Positions 46,068-56,330 of a stretch of DNA of 64,000 bases are shown piece by piece. The first letter of the stretch is position 1. Every line of letters starts with the position of its first letter. The position numbers and the translations under genes were made by a program. The notes beneath the pieces were generated by a model, which saw nothing but the letters and a program-made list of their open reading frames with translations, ran no database searches and had not been told where the DNA came from. This stretch comes from Notospermus geniculatus (Eukaryota; Nemertea; Pilidiophora; Heteronemertea; Lineidae): the NCBI GenBank assembly GCA_002633025.1, contig NMRB01000249.1:117336-181335 (forward strand), written 5' to 3'.

Positions 46068-46332
46068 CACTCTTAGCCGAAAAGGTTCTTTGGTGCCACA
46101 CCAGGAGAACCCTCTGATTTAAGAACCCTCAGGTTATAAGAACCCCTAGAGGTTCAAGATAGAACCTTTCCCTCAGAAAAAGGTTCTATCTGGAACCTTT
46201 ATGGGTTCTTTGGCGACAGAAAGGTTCTATATGGAACCCTTTCGAGTTCTTTACAGAAGGTTCTACATAGAACCTTGGGGTTCCTCTGGTGTGGCACAAA
46301 GAACCCCTAAAGAACCTTTTTGGCTAAGAGTG
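46068..46332. mobile_element. Full-length hairpin, CACTCTTAGCC ends
   Basis: The ends are CACTCTTAGCCGAAAAGGTT and AACCTTTTTGGCTAAGAGTG, flanked by TA on both sides. The body is a near-continuous hairpin full of GGTTC and GAACC words. It resembles 34709-34940. Confidence 0.9.
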
Positions 46333-47318
46333 TAATGAAAAGTGTGATGAAGTCTACCAAGAAACACAACCAAGACCATCACAAAGGCAAAACCCAAGAT
46401 AACCTACGACCCGCACACCGGATGCATTCCTAAGATCTCAATATTGCCATGTCGTCGATATCGGTGACGGAAAACTAATGAATTTGTATTAGCCTCTTGG
46501 ACAGTTGTCTGATGTATGAAGTGGCAGGGAATGCATAAGACATGAGGAACATCACTTGGAGGGTTTGGAACATCACGCTTTAGTATGCGGTGTTGACTGG
46601 TGTGGGAGTCCGGGTGTCGGGTTCTCAACGCATGGCCTAGATTCGTGCCAAAATATAAGAGAAATGTCGAAAATCACATTTTTCGGGTGGCGATGTTTGG
46701 TCCAAGAATGCTGAAAAACGTCAGAAGCGACTCGCGAAGTGCCGCAATATCTAACAAATACTCAATTATTTAGCGTATTGCGATGGTCCTCCACCTAGAT
46801 TGCCACTGTACGAGGGGCAGCAACGCAATAGTGACGAACGCTTCTTTCCAATCCCGTCAAGCATTACATTATCTCCTGCTGGACTCTTGGTTTAAAGATT
46901 TGACCTTGGGTTTTCCGGGGGGTTTTTTGTCGTTCTGGAGGGGGGGGGGGTCGTTGTTGTTTCTGTGATTTACCATTTGTTCCAGTCCAATTCGAAATTT
47001 GAATTCATCCACACAAGCTTACGCACGGGACAGGTTTGATTACCTCTGCAAGCAAGTCATTAAGAGAAAAACTGGGAACAAGTGTGGAGTCCCCAAGAAA
47101 AACTGTCCTACTGTCCTACTACAAAAGGTCCTACTACTCCCTGGTGATTGGTTTCTATTGCCATGTACCTCAATCCGTCATGGAAAAACAGAAACGGACA
47201 CTTTTACAGAGGAACATTCCTCTGAATTTTCCCAGCATCCATCCCATGCCTTTCCCTCAAATCGACTTGTCGTATTCTCCGCAACACTCTCATATTTTCC
47301 CCTTTTCCTATTTTTCAG
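46333..47318. other. Upstream intron or flank of the channel gene
   Basis: No upstream exon of the channel gene is recognised, although a signal peptide exon should exist on the 5' side. It ends with the acceptor tract CCTATTTTTCAG at 47307-47318. A G-run lies at 46938-46950. Confidence 0.45.
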
Positions 47319-47447
47319 GTGATAGTAGAGTTACGGGTAGTATTCCTGAAGATAGGAGAGATAGACACATTAAAAGAACAATATAACGCTGACGTTTTTA
47401 TACAAGCAAAATGGCGGGAACCCAAACTAGACGGGAAATCAACAGAG
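47319..47447 (+). CDS. Pentameric ligand-gated ion channel, ligand-binding domain exon 1 of 3 seen
   Basis: This is a 129-bp exon with acceptor TATTTTTCAG before it and donor GAG|GTAGGT after it, in phase 0 at both ends (43 codons). The product reads VIVELRVVFLKIGEIDTLK, then EQYNADVFIQAKWREPKLDG. This corresponds to the first beta strands of the extracellular domain of the Cys-loop/Pro-loop receptor superfamily, where a hydrophobic strand is followed by ID and, after about 15 residues, by an A-x-W-x-x-P motif. The receptor is a plasma-membrane pentamer that opens an ion pore on ligand binding; the ligand cannot be told. The reading frame joins without a break to the exon at 60279. The exon with the start codon and signal peptide is not in view. 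The family call comes from the three exons together and is fairly secure. Confidence 0.8.
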
Positions 47448-47793
47448 GTAGGTGGTGATCATTGGCTTTACTCGCAATTTCAGCTCGTGGGTACTGAAGG
47501 CCATTTCATGTCAACATTCCACTCGTCATATATGCGTCAATGTGGAAATCCGAATTGACCCTACCAAGGTTGTAAGCTGCACAGCTGTGTTGTTTCTGGA
47601 CCATCCTGTAGAATTTCTCATCAGTGACAAATGTGGAGTACTGTACAGTGCTGCCATTGAGTCCAACAGAGGTGTCCCCCGATAACAGACAGGTAAAGAT
47701 GAAAGGAAATGACCGATTCAGAATTTCTCTGTCCATGACAGGGAGATGCCCCCCTCCCCCGTACAGGACCAACAAATTCCGTCAAGTGTTCCT

Positions 47794-48003
47794 AAAGGCG
47801 CCGCTCCACGTGACAGTTTTCTGTTGAAAGTTTGCTGTCAGCTAGTCAGTTATTGCTCTCAGACAGCAATAATTGCTGTCATACAGTACTGTATGACAGC
47901 AATTACAGTACTGTATGACAGCAATTATTGCTGCCTGAGAGCAATAATTGACTATCTGACAGCAAACTTTCGACAGAAAACTGTCACGTGGAGCGGCGCC
48001 TTT
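47794..48003. mobile_element. 210-bp hairpin, AAAGGCGCCGCTCCACGTG ends
   Basis: The ends are AAAGGCGCCGCTCCACGTGA and TCACGTGGAGCGGCGCCTTT. The arms contain CAGTTTTCTGTTGAAAGTTT and GACAGCAATAATTGCTGTCA words, with a central perfect CAGTACTGTATGACAGCAAT duplication. It is the same family as the inner element at 12763-12871. Confidence 0.9.
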
Positions 48004-48020
48004 AAGCACCCTTATCAAGC

Positions 48021-48113
48021 TAAAGCCTTGTTCACACTTGCGGTGCGACGCGATGCGGTAAGAAGGCTTTAATCCTTTGTTCAGGTCGCACCAGCAGTGT
48101 GAACAGGGCTTTA
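48021..48113. mobile_element. TAAAGCC-ended small MITE
   Basis: The ends are TAAAGCCTTGTTCACACTTG and AGTGTGAACAGGGCTTTA, and the inside includes GGTGCGACGCG and GGTCGCACC. The whole is 93 bp. It joins the TAAAGCC-ended group (49145-49375, 53239-53433). Confidence 0.8.
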
Positions 48114-49144
48114 CATGTGGGTGTACCTATAAGCCGTAGGCCTTGAATCTGAATTCTCAAAAAAATGAACTAAAGTTTTTAGCTTGTGTGTATTTTGGTA
48201 TTTGGAGACTTCATAAGAATGATCACGTAGCCTACATGTGATGTACTTTGTGATGTAAAATAAATAACGGCCAATTTGTCACAGCGATTTCTTCTGATCG
48301 TTACTTAGCAGAGAGTAGTTCTGATAATGAAAGGCGTAAGCGAGATTTATAGGCATTTGCATCCTCTTCGTCGATGTCAAAAATCGGGGATAGTGAAGGG
48401 ACCTTTTCTTGTCACACCATCTTTCTGCCTTTGATGAGAGACATGACATATAATCCTTTACTATAATTAGAATTTGTATTCTTTGTACCGTGCTCTGTGA
48501 TGCAACTGCCATTCATGTCATGTACTACTTATAGTAATTAGTATCGACGTTATGTCGTGCGAATCAAGGGCTGCCTTCATTATGTTATTGGCCAAAGGAT
48601 AATAAGACGTGTATTTGGAATATTGTGAAGGAATCGGAAGCATGTTTTATTGATACCAAGCTGAGGAGATTCTGTTGCACGATCTGTACCGTATCAGGAG
48701 AAAGGGGTGATTGCAAAAGGGCACAATGTACGTGTCCAAAGATATTGGACTGATGCGAATCAGCTGCTAGTTGTGGCTATGAAAACTGTCGTATACGCCG
48801 GTCACCATCCACGTACCAGCCGCACTCGGCGTAGCTTAACTTCAACCTCGGAGGCCACTGCGCCAACCACTCGGCCGTAAAGGACATCCTCCATGGCCTG
48901 TGGGTTAAACCATTCCAGTACACCATTTCCCCTCCGGAGAAATTGCTCGTCCTCGAGTCACTTAGCGCCACTGCGTCTCAGTAACGACCTGATTCCAAAA
49001 AACTGTATAGGGCAGGTCGGCCAGATGCCAAATGCACCTGTCACCCATAGAAGTGCTGACCGCTCTCAATGCTGCTTTACTTCCACCTGAGGTGCCAACG
49101 CGCCAACCACTTGGCCATGAAGGAAATCCACTCCCACTGCCAGT
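48114..49144. other. Intronic non-coding stretch
   Basis: Two partly repeated segments, TCGGAGGCCACTGCGCCAAC then CACTCGGCC (about 48847-48875) and GAGGTGCCAACGCGCCAACC then ACTTGGCC (about 49089-49117), suggest an old local duplication. No exon is recognised. Confidence 0.4.
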
Positions 49145-49375
49145 TAAAGCCTAGGTCACAAATGCACCGAGCCCCGTACGATTTTCCCCACCCAGCGGCT
49201 TGCTGCGGGTTTTAGAGACTGAAACTCGGATCTAAGATGAATCATGCCGAAATCGCCTCAATAGATAGGCGGTAAGTAGGCTGGATCAAACTGGGCACCG
49301 TAGAAATTGGCCAAAATGTCTGTTTTTACTCGCCGTACGTACGGGCCCCGGAGTGGATATGTGACTGGGGCTTTA
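49145..49375. mobile_element. TAAAGCCTAGGTCAC-ended element
   Basis: The ends are TAAAGCCTAGGTCAC and GTGACTGGGGCTTTA. The inside holds CGTACGATTTTCCCCACCCA and a palindromic CGCCGTACGTACGG. A fragment of it lies at 1152-1250. Confidence 0.7.
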
Positions 49376-49388
49376 GTCACCATATATT

Positions 49389-49473
49389 AGGGAGTTTTCG
49401 CAACTTACGCGAAACGCCTACGCAAACGCCTATGTTCACGCACGTTGGCGTTCGGGTAGGCGTTGCTTTTCTA
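49389..49473 (+). repeat. Extra copy of the Harbinger-type left end
   Basis: 85 bp starting AGGGAGTTTTCGCAACTTAC and ending GGCGTTGCTTTTCTA are repeated without visible change at 49655-49739. The spacer of 181 bp is not repeated. It may be a second, mostly deleted element or a duplication made during insertion. Confidence 0.85.
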
Positions 49474-49807
49474 AACGAGGTTTACCTTCGGCTGTTTCCG
49501 GAATAATTTGCGTCATGACTTCGTTTATTCCAGGAAATGATTCCAAGCAATCGGCAGTGGCGACATTTGTACCAACCAAAGGCACTATTGTCTGCCTCTG
49601 GATACATCGTGCCCGGGGTTTTTGATATATCATTGCCAGCTTCAAACTAGTATTAGGGAGTTTTCGCAACTTACGCGAAACGCCTACGCAAACGCCTATG
49701 TTCACGCACGTTGGCGTTCGGGTAGGCGTTGCTTTTCTAGATTCGCAGATCGCACGTGTACACCTACGTGAATTCTTACCACACAGTGAAAATATTGTGG
49801 TAGCAAT

Positions 49808-50315
49808 TTGGACCATATACAGCAACATGCAGAGGCAGTAGTAGCAAAGGGCGCACCTCTTGACCACTGCTGGGGATTCGTTGACGGAACAGTCAGACCG
49901 ATCTGTCGCCCTGTGAATTTTCAGAGTTGGGTGCTGAATGAATTACAGCAACTGGACTTCTGGATGAAGATGGAAATCCGTACTACCTATATGGAGACGC
50001 AGCGTATCCAATCCGTCGCTGTTTGCTGAAGCCTTTCAAGAGCGCCAATTTGACAGAACAAGTTGCATTTAACAAAAGCACGTGTAGTGTACGCGAATGT
50101 GTGGAGTGGGGATTTGGCAACATTCTGCAACACTTCGCTTTTCTAGATTTCAGGAAGACCTTGAACGCGTTTTCGCAGCCCGTCTCGAAGATGAATGTGA
50201 TAGGTGCGCTTCTGACCAACTGTACTTTGGATGCCAGTTGCCCTCACTTGAGGAGTACTTGGGGCCGGCGGAAATTCCTGTGCAATTTCCTAAAACTGTA
50301 GTAGCTGCTTCATAA
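49808..50315 (+). pseudogene. Degenerate Harbinger/HARBI1-like DDE transposase
   Basis: The first frame (49808-50029) gives AVVAKGAPLDHCWGFVDGTV then RPICRP. This is the block around the first catalytic aspartate (GFxDGTxRPIxRP) of the HARBI1/PIF family. A second frame gives NPYYLYGDAAYPIRR, the GDxAYP block with the later aspartate, then FNKSTCSVRECVEWGFGNIL. That is the family's VExxFGxI region around its glutamate. Between them the usual stretch of roughly 60-70 residues, with the YNGHKR and HD motifs, is mostly gone, and the frame shifts at about 49950. The protein is therefore inactive. Further C-terminal text (KTLNAFSQPVSKMNVIGALL) agrees with the family. No partner Myb-like gene was seen. 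Confidence 0.8.
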
Positions 50316-50481
50316 AACGCCCAACCAGGCATACTTACATTTGTATCTGTCGATTAACCATTTGATAGCCAAAAAACACAAATGAAAATAAGACTTTCTT
50401 ACAGTTTCTCATGTATTCTACATGTACATGCGTACACCATACAAATCACCTTCTTAGATAATCACGCATCATTTGCATATA

Positions 50482-50751
50482 CAGGGTCGGATCCAGGCGG
50501 CGTGGGGGGCGTACGCCCCCCCCCCCATTTTTGGCAGAGCAATGATTTTTTTTTTCAGCAACAAATATTTAATCACATAAAAATTCGACTATTCTGCTCT
50601 CAGATGCGAGGAAAATGTATCAAAAATCACTTAAATTGTCAATTTTTCTGGGGGAGGGCCCCGAGACCCCCCGTTTGGGCTTCGCACTCTCAGGCCTCAC
50701 GACCTCCGTCGGCCTGCGCCCCCCTTTCTGTCGACCCTGGACCCGACCCTG
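50482..50751. mobile_element. CAGGGTCGGATCCAGG-ended element
   Basis: The ends are CAGGGTCGGATCCAGG and CCTGGACCCGACCCTG, with ATATA directly on both sides (a possible 5-bp duplication, though AT-rich). The interior is rich in C and G runs near the ends (CGTACGCCCCCCCC, GGGGGAGGGCCCCG). It lies within the Harbinger-type element. Confidence 0.82.
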
Positions 50752-51616
50752 ATATAGATTGTTTTCTCTTCTCTTCTCTAACCCTCTGTTCCCGCTCCTT
50801 TTTGGCTTCAGTCGAATTTTGCCATATCTAATTTCAATTGTTCCCTTTCCAATTCTGTCTCTTGCGCAAGTTTGTCAGTCAAGTATTCCGTTAGAGGTGT
50901 TGAAGACTTCCGCTCGGGTTTTGGGCTTTGACCTGGAATAAAAGACTTATATGAAGTTTGAAAACTAAGTTTTAAATAGGACATGGGCATATGGGACTAC
51001 GACAAAAAAAGAGATAGACCCTCCTCAAGCGCCTGAACCGAAACTCTATCTCCTGTGTTATAACAGTGTATTCATGTACATTTGAAAGTGGGGTCGGGAG
51101 CAGCATCGAGAACATGGGGTTGGTGCGACATGATATCCCATGAGCAGTGCAGTTTCCAAACAAAGCTGGCTGCGAGACGAGCAAAAATCTGACAAACATA
51201 CCCCAAAGTGCCTCACACGTACAAGTGCGGAACTCACCTCTATCCAGCGACATACACGGTTCAACGGAACGCACACCTTTATACACCTGTGTTTTACGTC
51301 ATCCGGTAAGCACAAAGCACTGACATAACCCTTTCGCGGACCAGTTCACGAGACGAGCTAAGGAACCACGAAAACCGTGCGTCTGAACAGTAGAGCTATA
51401 ACGAAGGTATACACGTGTGCCGTGAACAGACTTGAACGATATGATGTGTATACGTCATCAGTACCCATGAATTCACTACGTAGCCGTTCGCGTAGGCGTT
51501 TCGCGTAGGCTGCGAAAACTCCCTATTGTATGCCTACTCGAAACGCGGGCCGTTAAATAGAAATGCTGGCAAAGAGATTCTTCATGAAGCAATCGGCATT
51601 AGCTTAGTGAGAGATC

Positions 51617-51688
51617 NNNNNNNNNNNNNNNNNNNNNNNNNNNNNNNNNNNNNNNNNNNNNNNNNNNNNNNNNNNNNNNNNNNNNNNN
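51617..51688. other. Assembly gap with the same bases on both sides
   Basis: The 23 bases before the N run (51594-51616) and after it (51689-51711) are the same: CGGCATTAGCTTAGTGAGAG then ATC. The two contigs therefore overlap and the gap is probably artificial. Confidence 0.92.
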
Positions 51689-51711
51689 CGGCATTAGCTT
51701 AGTGAGAGATC

Positions 51712-53238
51712 CCTGTACAAAGTTACAGAATGATTTTTTAAAGACAGTCGTTTACTGTCAAAAAATGGCATGAAACCTTGGTATGGGCGTACACATGGAT
51801 TTACGGCCTATTGTACGGTCGTTCTAAATAAGGATAAAGAGGAAGGGCCTAGCGTTTGACGGAATGATTATTACCAGTTGTTCCCGCTTGGTGTCAGCAG
51901 CGCATGGGACATCACAGCTCATTAACATTTGAGAATAATTTCCACTTCAAACGGCCGTGTGTCAACATCTCCGGATGCCTCTTACACTACTCAAAGAAAA
52001 AAAATTGTAGACATAAAACTCCAGCAATGTCTGTAGGCAGAAGACACGTGGAACTGACTTTTCCCTAAAGTCTTAATGGTTATGGATTGTACTCGAAATA
52101 CATGTAGTTCAAAGTGTAGGCCGATTTTGGTAGGACTCATCGAAATCGGCCGAAAAAACTTCGCAGGCGAATAAAGGATATTGAGACATGAATAATGTAC
52201 CGCAAAAATGATGATTTTATTGCATAAAGAAATATTTACGAATTTATTCGAATATGGATGACCAACATCAACGACGACTATTGTAATTTTTTTTGTGAAA
52301 TATGCGATGCAGAACACAGTTTGTAGCTGCTGTATCAAACAATCTATTCAGCACTCGTTACTTTTGGGGTTGGATGGAACACAGTATTACCATCAAACGG
52401 TCTGGAAAACAACTGCAAAGGAATGCTGACTTATCGTCTTAGAATGTAAGCTACATTTCATAATTCTTTACCCTTCATTCGATTGGTTTGGCACGCGTGA
52501 GCGCTCGCGGGAGTGTATCCTGTTTCACATAAAATCAAATTGCTATTAGCCATAATCATGAATTGCCCACTTATTGACAAACGGTACCATTCTCAAGGCG
52601 GATTGCGTTCAGGCACTGTGCATGGTGAGTAAAAATCCATGGGAGACACCTGCTGAGCAGTTGCTCAAATAGTGACTGCTCCATGGTGTGGTGATAACCC
52701 TTTTGTCTTGGTGTCGGTAATTAACCCTTAATTGAAAAAGTGAATTGAGGCTGGGAATTTATCATGAAAGACTAGCATTTTGTAATTACCAAAGATAGAA
52801 ACAATTTTCCTAGTCCCTTTAAGTTTGACATGAATCTGAAATGCGTTTCTAAATGTTTGAAGGGGGTCTTCGCAGGCTGTATGCCGTTATGTTATCGATC
52901 TTAGTGTCCGAGGAATTCTACAAATTAAAGTCCAGGGGGTTCCACATATTCTAGAAATGAAAGTCCGGCAGACACAAGTTATCATTGTTCCCTTTCCCGG
53001 GGATGAAATCCATCGTCGACTACATGTGTGATACCTTGGGGCTTGAAGCCCGTCAGCACTGTGGTGATTCGTACACTGACAGGACGGCCGTATCGGGTAT
53101 TTTACCCTTCCCGGACTCGTCTATCACTGTTATTCATTGCCAAATATAGGTAACCCAGGTACTTACATAACGCTTCTGCCATACCTTTCTGGCCACGAAT
53201 AACAACTGATTGGACGAGTCAAATTCATATCGGAAGAG
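51712..53238. other. Intronic non-coding stretch
   Basis: No exon, RNA or transposon end is recognised. A 115-aa reverse frame (51991-52338) has no family features. Confidence 0.4.
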
Positions 53239-53433
53239 TAAAGCGTAGGTCACACTGTGGCGACTTTGGAGGGCGAATCCCCGCGAATTAGAATGAAATG
53301 GACCATGCACCATGTGCTCACACCTTTGGACAGTTATAATGACAGAGAGAGGTATGTTCATGGTCCATCGACCATTTCGTTTTAGTTCGCGGTGATTCGC
53401 CCGCCTAAGTCGCCACAGTGTGACCTAGGCTTT
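53239..53433. mobile_element. TAAAGC-ended MITE with a second palindrome inside
   Basis: The outer ends are TAAAGCGTAGGTCACACTGT and ACAGTGTGACCTAGGCTTTA. The arms continue with GGCGACTT and GAATCCCCGCGAA. At 53291-53385 a segment bounded by AATGAAATGGACCATG and ATCGACCATTTCGTT sits in the centre. That word also ends the dispersed repeat at 30199-30786. Confidence 0.82.
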
Positions 53434-54153
53434 AGAGTAGGCCCTACAAATACGGTCGTCCTGTCAGCGTACGAGTCACCACAGTGGTCAGGAGATGGCG
53501 ATGTTGAACATCTCTTTGTTTGGAAGAAGGTGCTATTCTTCCTCAACTCCTCCATCATGGGATACCACGGCCTTTTCCTCTTTCTGGTCGTTTCTTCTAA
53601 TACGTTCCTTTTTATTTAAAAGCCGTAAAGCAACTACAGTAGCTGAAACGAAAATGTACTGGTCAACTACAACAAAACCTTTAAAATGAAGTGCACTCCC
53701 CTATCGTTATCACGAACCTCCTCATGATCTTTGTTCATCATATGTGACCCGGTGTAACGTTTTTCAGTGAGGCCCGTGCGTCAGTGTGACATTACAATAG
53801 ACTGACGGAATAAGCGGCGACTTGACAATGGGCAACACACAGAGAAACAGCGAGTCCGTTTCCCAGTGTGTTCCGAACAATGGGAATCACACCGAAAAAC
53901 GTCCACACTGAAAAACGTTACACCGGCACGACAAAATGAGTCGGAATGCGCAGATATGAACACCCAACATGTCCCAGGTGACACCAACGGTTCGATGATT
54001 TCGAGATTGTCTGCCCATTGTGAAATTTGACTTCGTCAATTTCTGTGGTTGCTGTCTGGTTCCCATCCTGGGAACCCAGGGCATTTCCACTCTGCATAGC
54101 GCGTTACAATGCCCTGGGGAAACCCACCCCGTTTTGATGGGGAAGAGGGCTGN

Positions 54154-56092
54154 AGCCTGGTGTAAGTGGGGATCTATTCCTGGCGAAACATTACCAATAG
54201 GGTCTGACTGGGACGTCTCTTCTAGCGGTAATAGACTGTCGGAGGTAACTTCCACGCATGTATAAAACGGAGATACTGAACCCGCTTCATGTTCTGGTAG
54301 TGATTGCGGAACCGACTGGTGTGATTCAGCACGCTCGCTTTCCGGGGACGAGACGCTGGTTTCTGCTTCAGGGGAAACCAAGTCGGCTGCCGCACGATTC
54401 TCTGTCGATCGAGCAGGAGGGCTGGGCTCTGCGGCAGAAAGAACAGCATCACTTGGAGAACAAATTGCAAGAGATGTTGGGGGAGCATTGTTTGGCGCGG
54501 ACGTGGTGCCAGAATCTGGTAAGACGGGAGACACAGGGACAGGAGAAGAGGATGCAACGGCCGTAGTTCCAGTCACGTCAGCTGTTTCTGAGGGAAGAGT
54601 AGCAGCAGTCGCTGGAGAGTCCACAGCGCCATCTCTCGCCGGTTTCGAAACAACAGTTGCCGTCCTCGATGGAGCCGAAACTTTCTGTCGGTATTTGGAA
54701 CTCCTCGGCGTGGATTTTTTCCGCTTCGCTTCGTGGAAGTTCCGAACATGAACGACAAGCAATGCCCGGCGGTCATATTTCCGATCGCACAAATCGCACG
54801 CGAATGGAAGATCACCCGTATGTAACCGTCTATGAGCGTTTAGATTCCCCACCCGTGAAAACCTAGCACCACAGCCGAAATCACAGCAGAGATCACGCTT
54901 CTGCGCATGTGTCAGTTTGTGTACCCTTAAATGACTGGGATACGCAAATGCTGCGGGGCATTCATCGCAGCGGTGTGGAAGAGTGTGGCGAAGCAACACG
55001 TGTTTCCTCATTAAGAACATCTTCGCAAAACCAGCATCGCAATATGCACACTTAAAGGGGTCATCNACACTTAAAGGGGTCATCTCCATTATGTTCTGCG
55101 ACGTGCGCCACCATAGCTTTCCTGCTCTTGATGTAATCGCCGCATATTTTACAGTTTCTTTCTGGGTCGTGTACTCTCTGAATGTGGGTCTTGAGCTGTG
55201 ACTTTTGCGTGAAACGCACGTGACATGTCTCGCACTCGTGACTCCGTTTCCGTGCATGCAGCTTCAAATGTGTCGCCATCGACGATCGCCATGACGTTTT
55301 AAAGTCGCATTTCTGACACCTAAACGCTTTTTCTCTGGTATGAAATCGCATATGCGCGTCCCTACTCTGATAGTGCGCGAACTTCCGGTCACAAACTTCA
55401 CAGGAAAAAGGCTGTTCATGAGTATGACAACGTATGTGCCCCTCCAAAGTAATTTTCTGCGAAAACGTCTTCCCGCACGTCTCGCATTCAAATGTCTTCG
55501 TGTTGTGCCTTTCAGAATGAGCCTCCAAAGCCTTTGCACTCGCGAAGACGCGATCACACTCCCAACAACAGTACCGCTTGGAATCGATATGCGATGTCTC
55601 AACATGAGTCTTGAGCAATAAGGCTTGGGGATATGATTCGGGACACAGCTTACATTTGTACCTCCTCCTACGAGAAGAGTCCCGAGATGAAGTTTGAGCA
55701 AGGTTTGAACTTTGAGCATTTTCTTTGTTGACCATTTGCATTTTTGTCTCCGCACTTTTCCGATTTGGCATTTCACTTCCGTCAAAGCGTTCTCCAGATT
55801 TCCCGCCACATTTTTCCGTCACCTCAGCGCCATCTGTTGCAAAGGAATTTGATTCTGCATAAGTTCCGTTTCCGGATTTTCCCGAAGTTGGCCTGTTTTG
55901 TTCCTGCGAAAGAGATTCAACAGTTTCTGATAAAACCTGCGCAGGTTTGTGAGAGCTGCATTGGGTTTTTTCATTGCTCGATGTCAGTGGCTCCGCTGCA
56001 GGGGTCGAGGGGCTGCTTGGACGTCCAGGATGACCTATTTTCCTCACAGGTTGGGAGCTTTCTGCGCCTTCGTTTGATCGGTTAGTCTTCAT
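54154..56092 (-). CDS. C2H2 zinc-finger protein with eleven fingers
   Basis: Reading starts at the ATG at 56092, 27 bases after a strong 3' splice site. Residues 1-144 are Ser/Pro/Glu-rich with no KRAB, BTB or ZAD domain. RRRR at 141-144 may serve nuclear import. Eleven C2H2 fingers follow at about 147-447: YKCKLC, YCCWEC, FECETC, FSCEVC, FRCQKC, HECETC, RNCKIC, FKCAYC, HRCDEC, a C-x3-C type DFGC, and FACDLC, each ending H-x3/4-H. Linkers are mostly not TGEKP; HTGDLPF before the last finger is closest. A basic patch (AKRKKS) and a Ser/Pro/Ala-rich tail of about 190 residues follow. It is probably a sequence-specific nuclear DNA-binding protein. At 55066 an N plus a repeat of ACACTTAAAGGGGTCATC (55048-55065 and 55067-55084) shifts the frame by one. 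Dropping one repeat leaves about 640 open codons. The frame runs on past an N at 54153 to 53887, but that text looks non-coding, so the true end is unknown. Confidence 0.88.
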
Positions 56093-56135
56093 GATGAACG
56101 ACAGGGTATCGCCTCACACCTGAAAAGAGGAAGAG
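56093..56135 (-). promoter_or_regulatory. 3' splice site just before the zinc-finger start codon
   Basis: On the reverse strand the sequence reads CTCTTCCTCTTTTCAG|GTG, a pyrimidine tract ending in AG at 56120-56121. The coding exon then starts at 56119, 27 bases before ATG. This implies an upstream 5' UTR exon and an otherwise uninterrupted coding exon. Confidence 0.65.
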
Positions 56136-56330
56136 CCAGAGTTTTCAAACACAATCAGCGCAATATAGCGAAGCTGACTCCGGGAGCTGACTACCACATC
56201 CGGGAGCTCATTCCACATCCGAATGGCGCGAGGTTTATCAACGATAACTCCGCAACGGCTGGGTCAAATTTGACATACCATACGTCAATCGATCTTTTTT
56301 GCCGCTACAGGCTTCATCGCTGTCATTTTT

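Larger units (their letters stand above)
49655..51524 (+). mobile_element. PIF/Harbinger-type DNA transposon, defective
   Basis: The left end is AGGGAGTTTTCGCAACTTAC then GCGAAACGCCTACGC. The right end is GCGTAGGCGTTTCGCGTAGG then CTGCGAAAACTCCCT. TA flanks both ends, so the target duplication could be TA or a three-base TTA/TAT pair with one change. The interior carries a broken DDE transposase (49808-50315) and a nested CAGGG-ended element (50482-50751). The terminal word AGGGAGTTT is the same as in three MITE families here, so a relative of this element may have mobilised them. A loose right-end fragment lies at 56453-56543. Confidence 0.8.

Noticed and set aside
49436-49867. 143-aa reverse frame
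   Set aside because: It lies opposite the Harbinger-type left end and the start of the transposase, and its sequence is a shadow of that strand.
53887-54152. C-terminal extension of the zinc-finger protein beyond the N at 54153
   Set aside because: The frame stays open, but composition changes abruptly, and the stretch includes a CCAGGGCATT...AATGCCCTGG inverted repeat. It is more likely non-coding or from another contig.
53887-55257. Separate 456-aa zinc-finger gene starting at 55257
   Set aside because: Its first 64 residues are an out-of-frame reading of the upstream fingers. The real frame enters at the false duplication around 55066.
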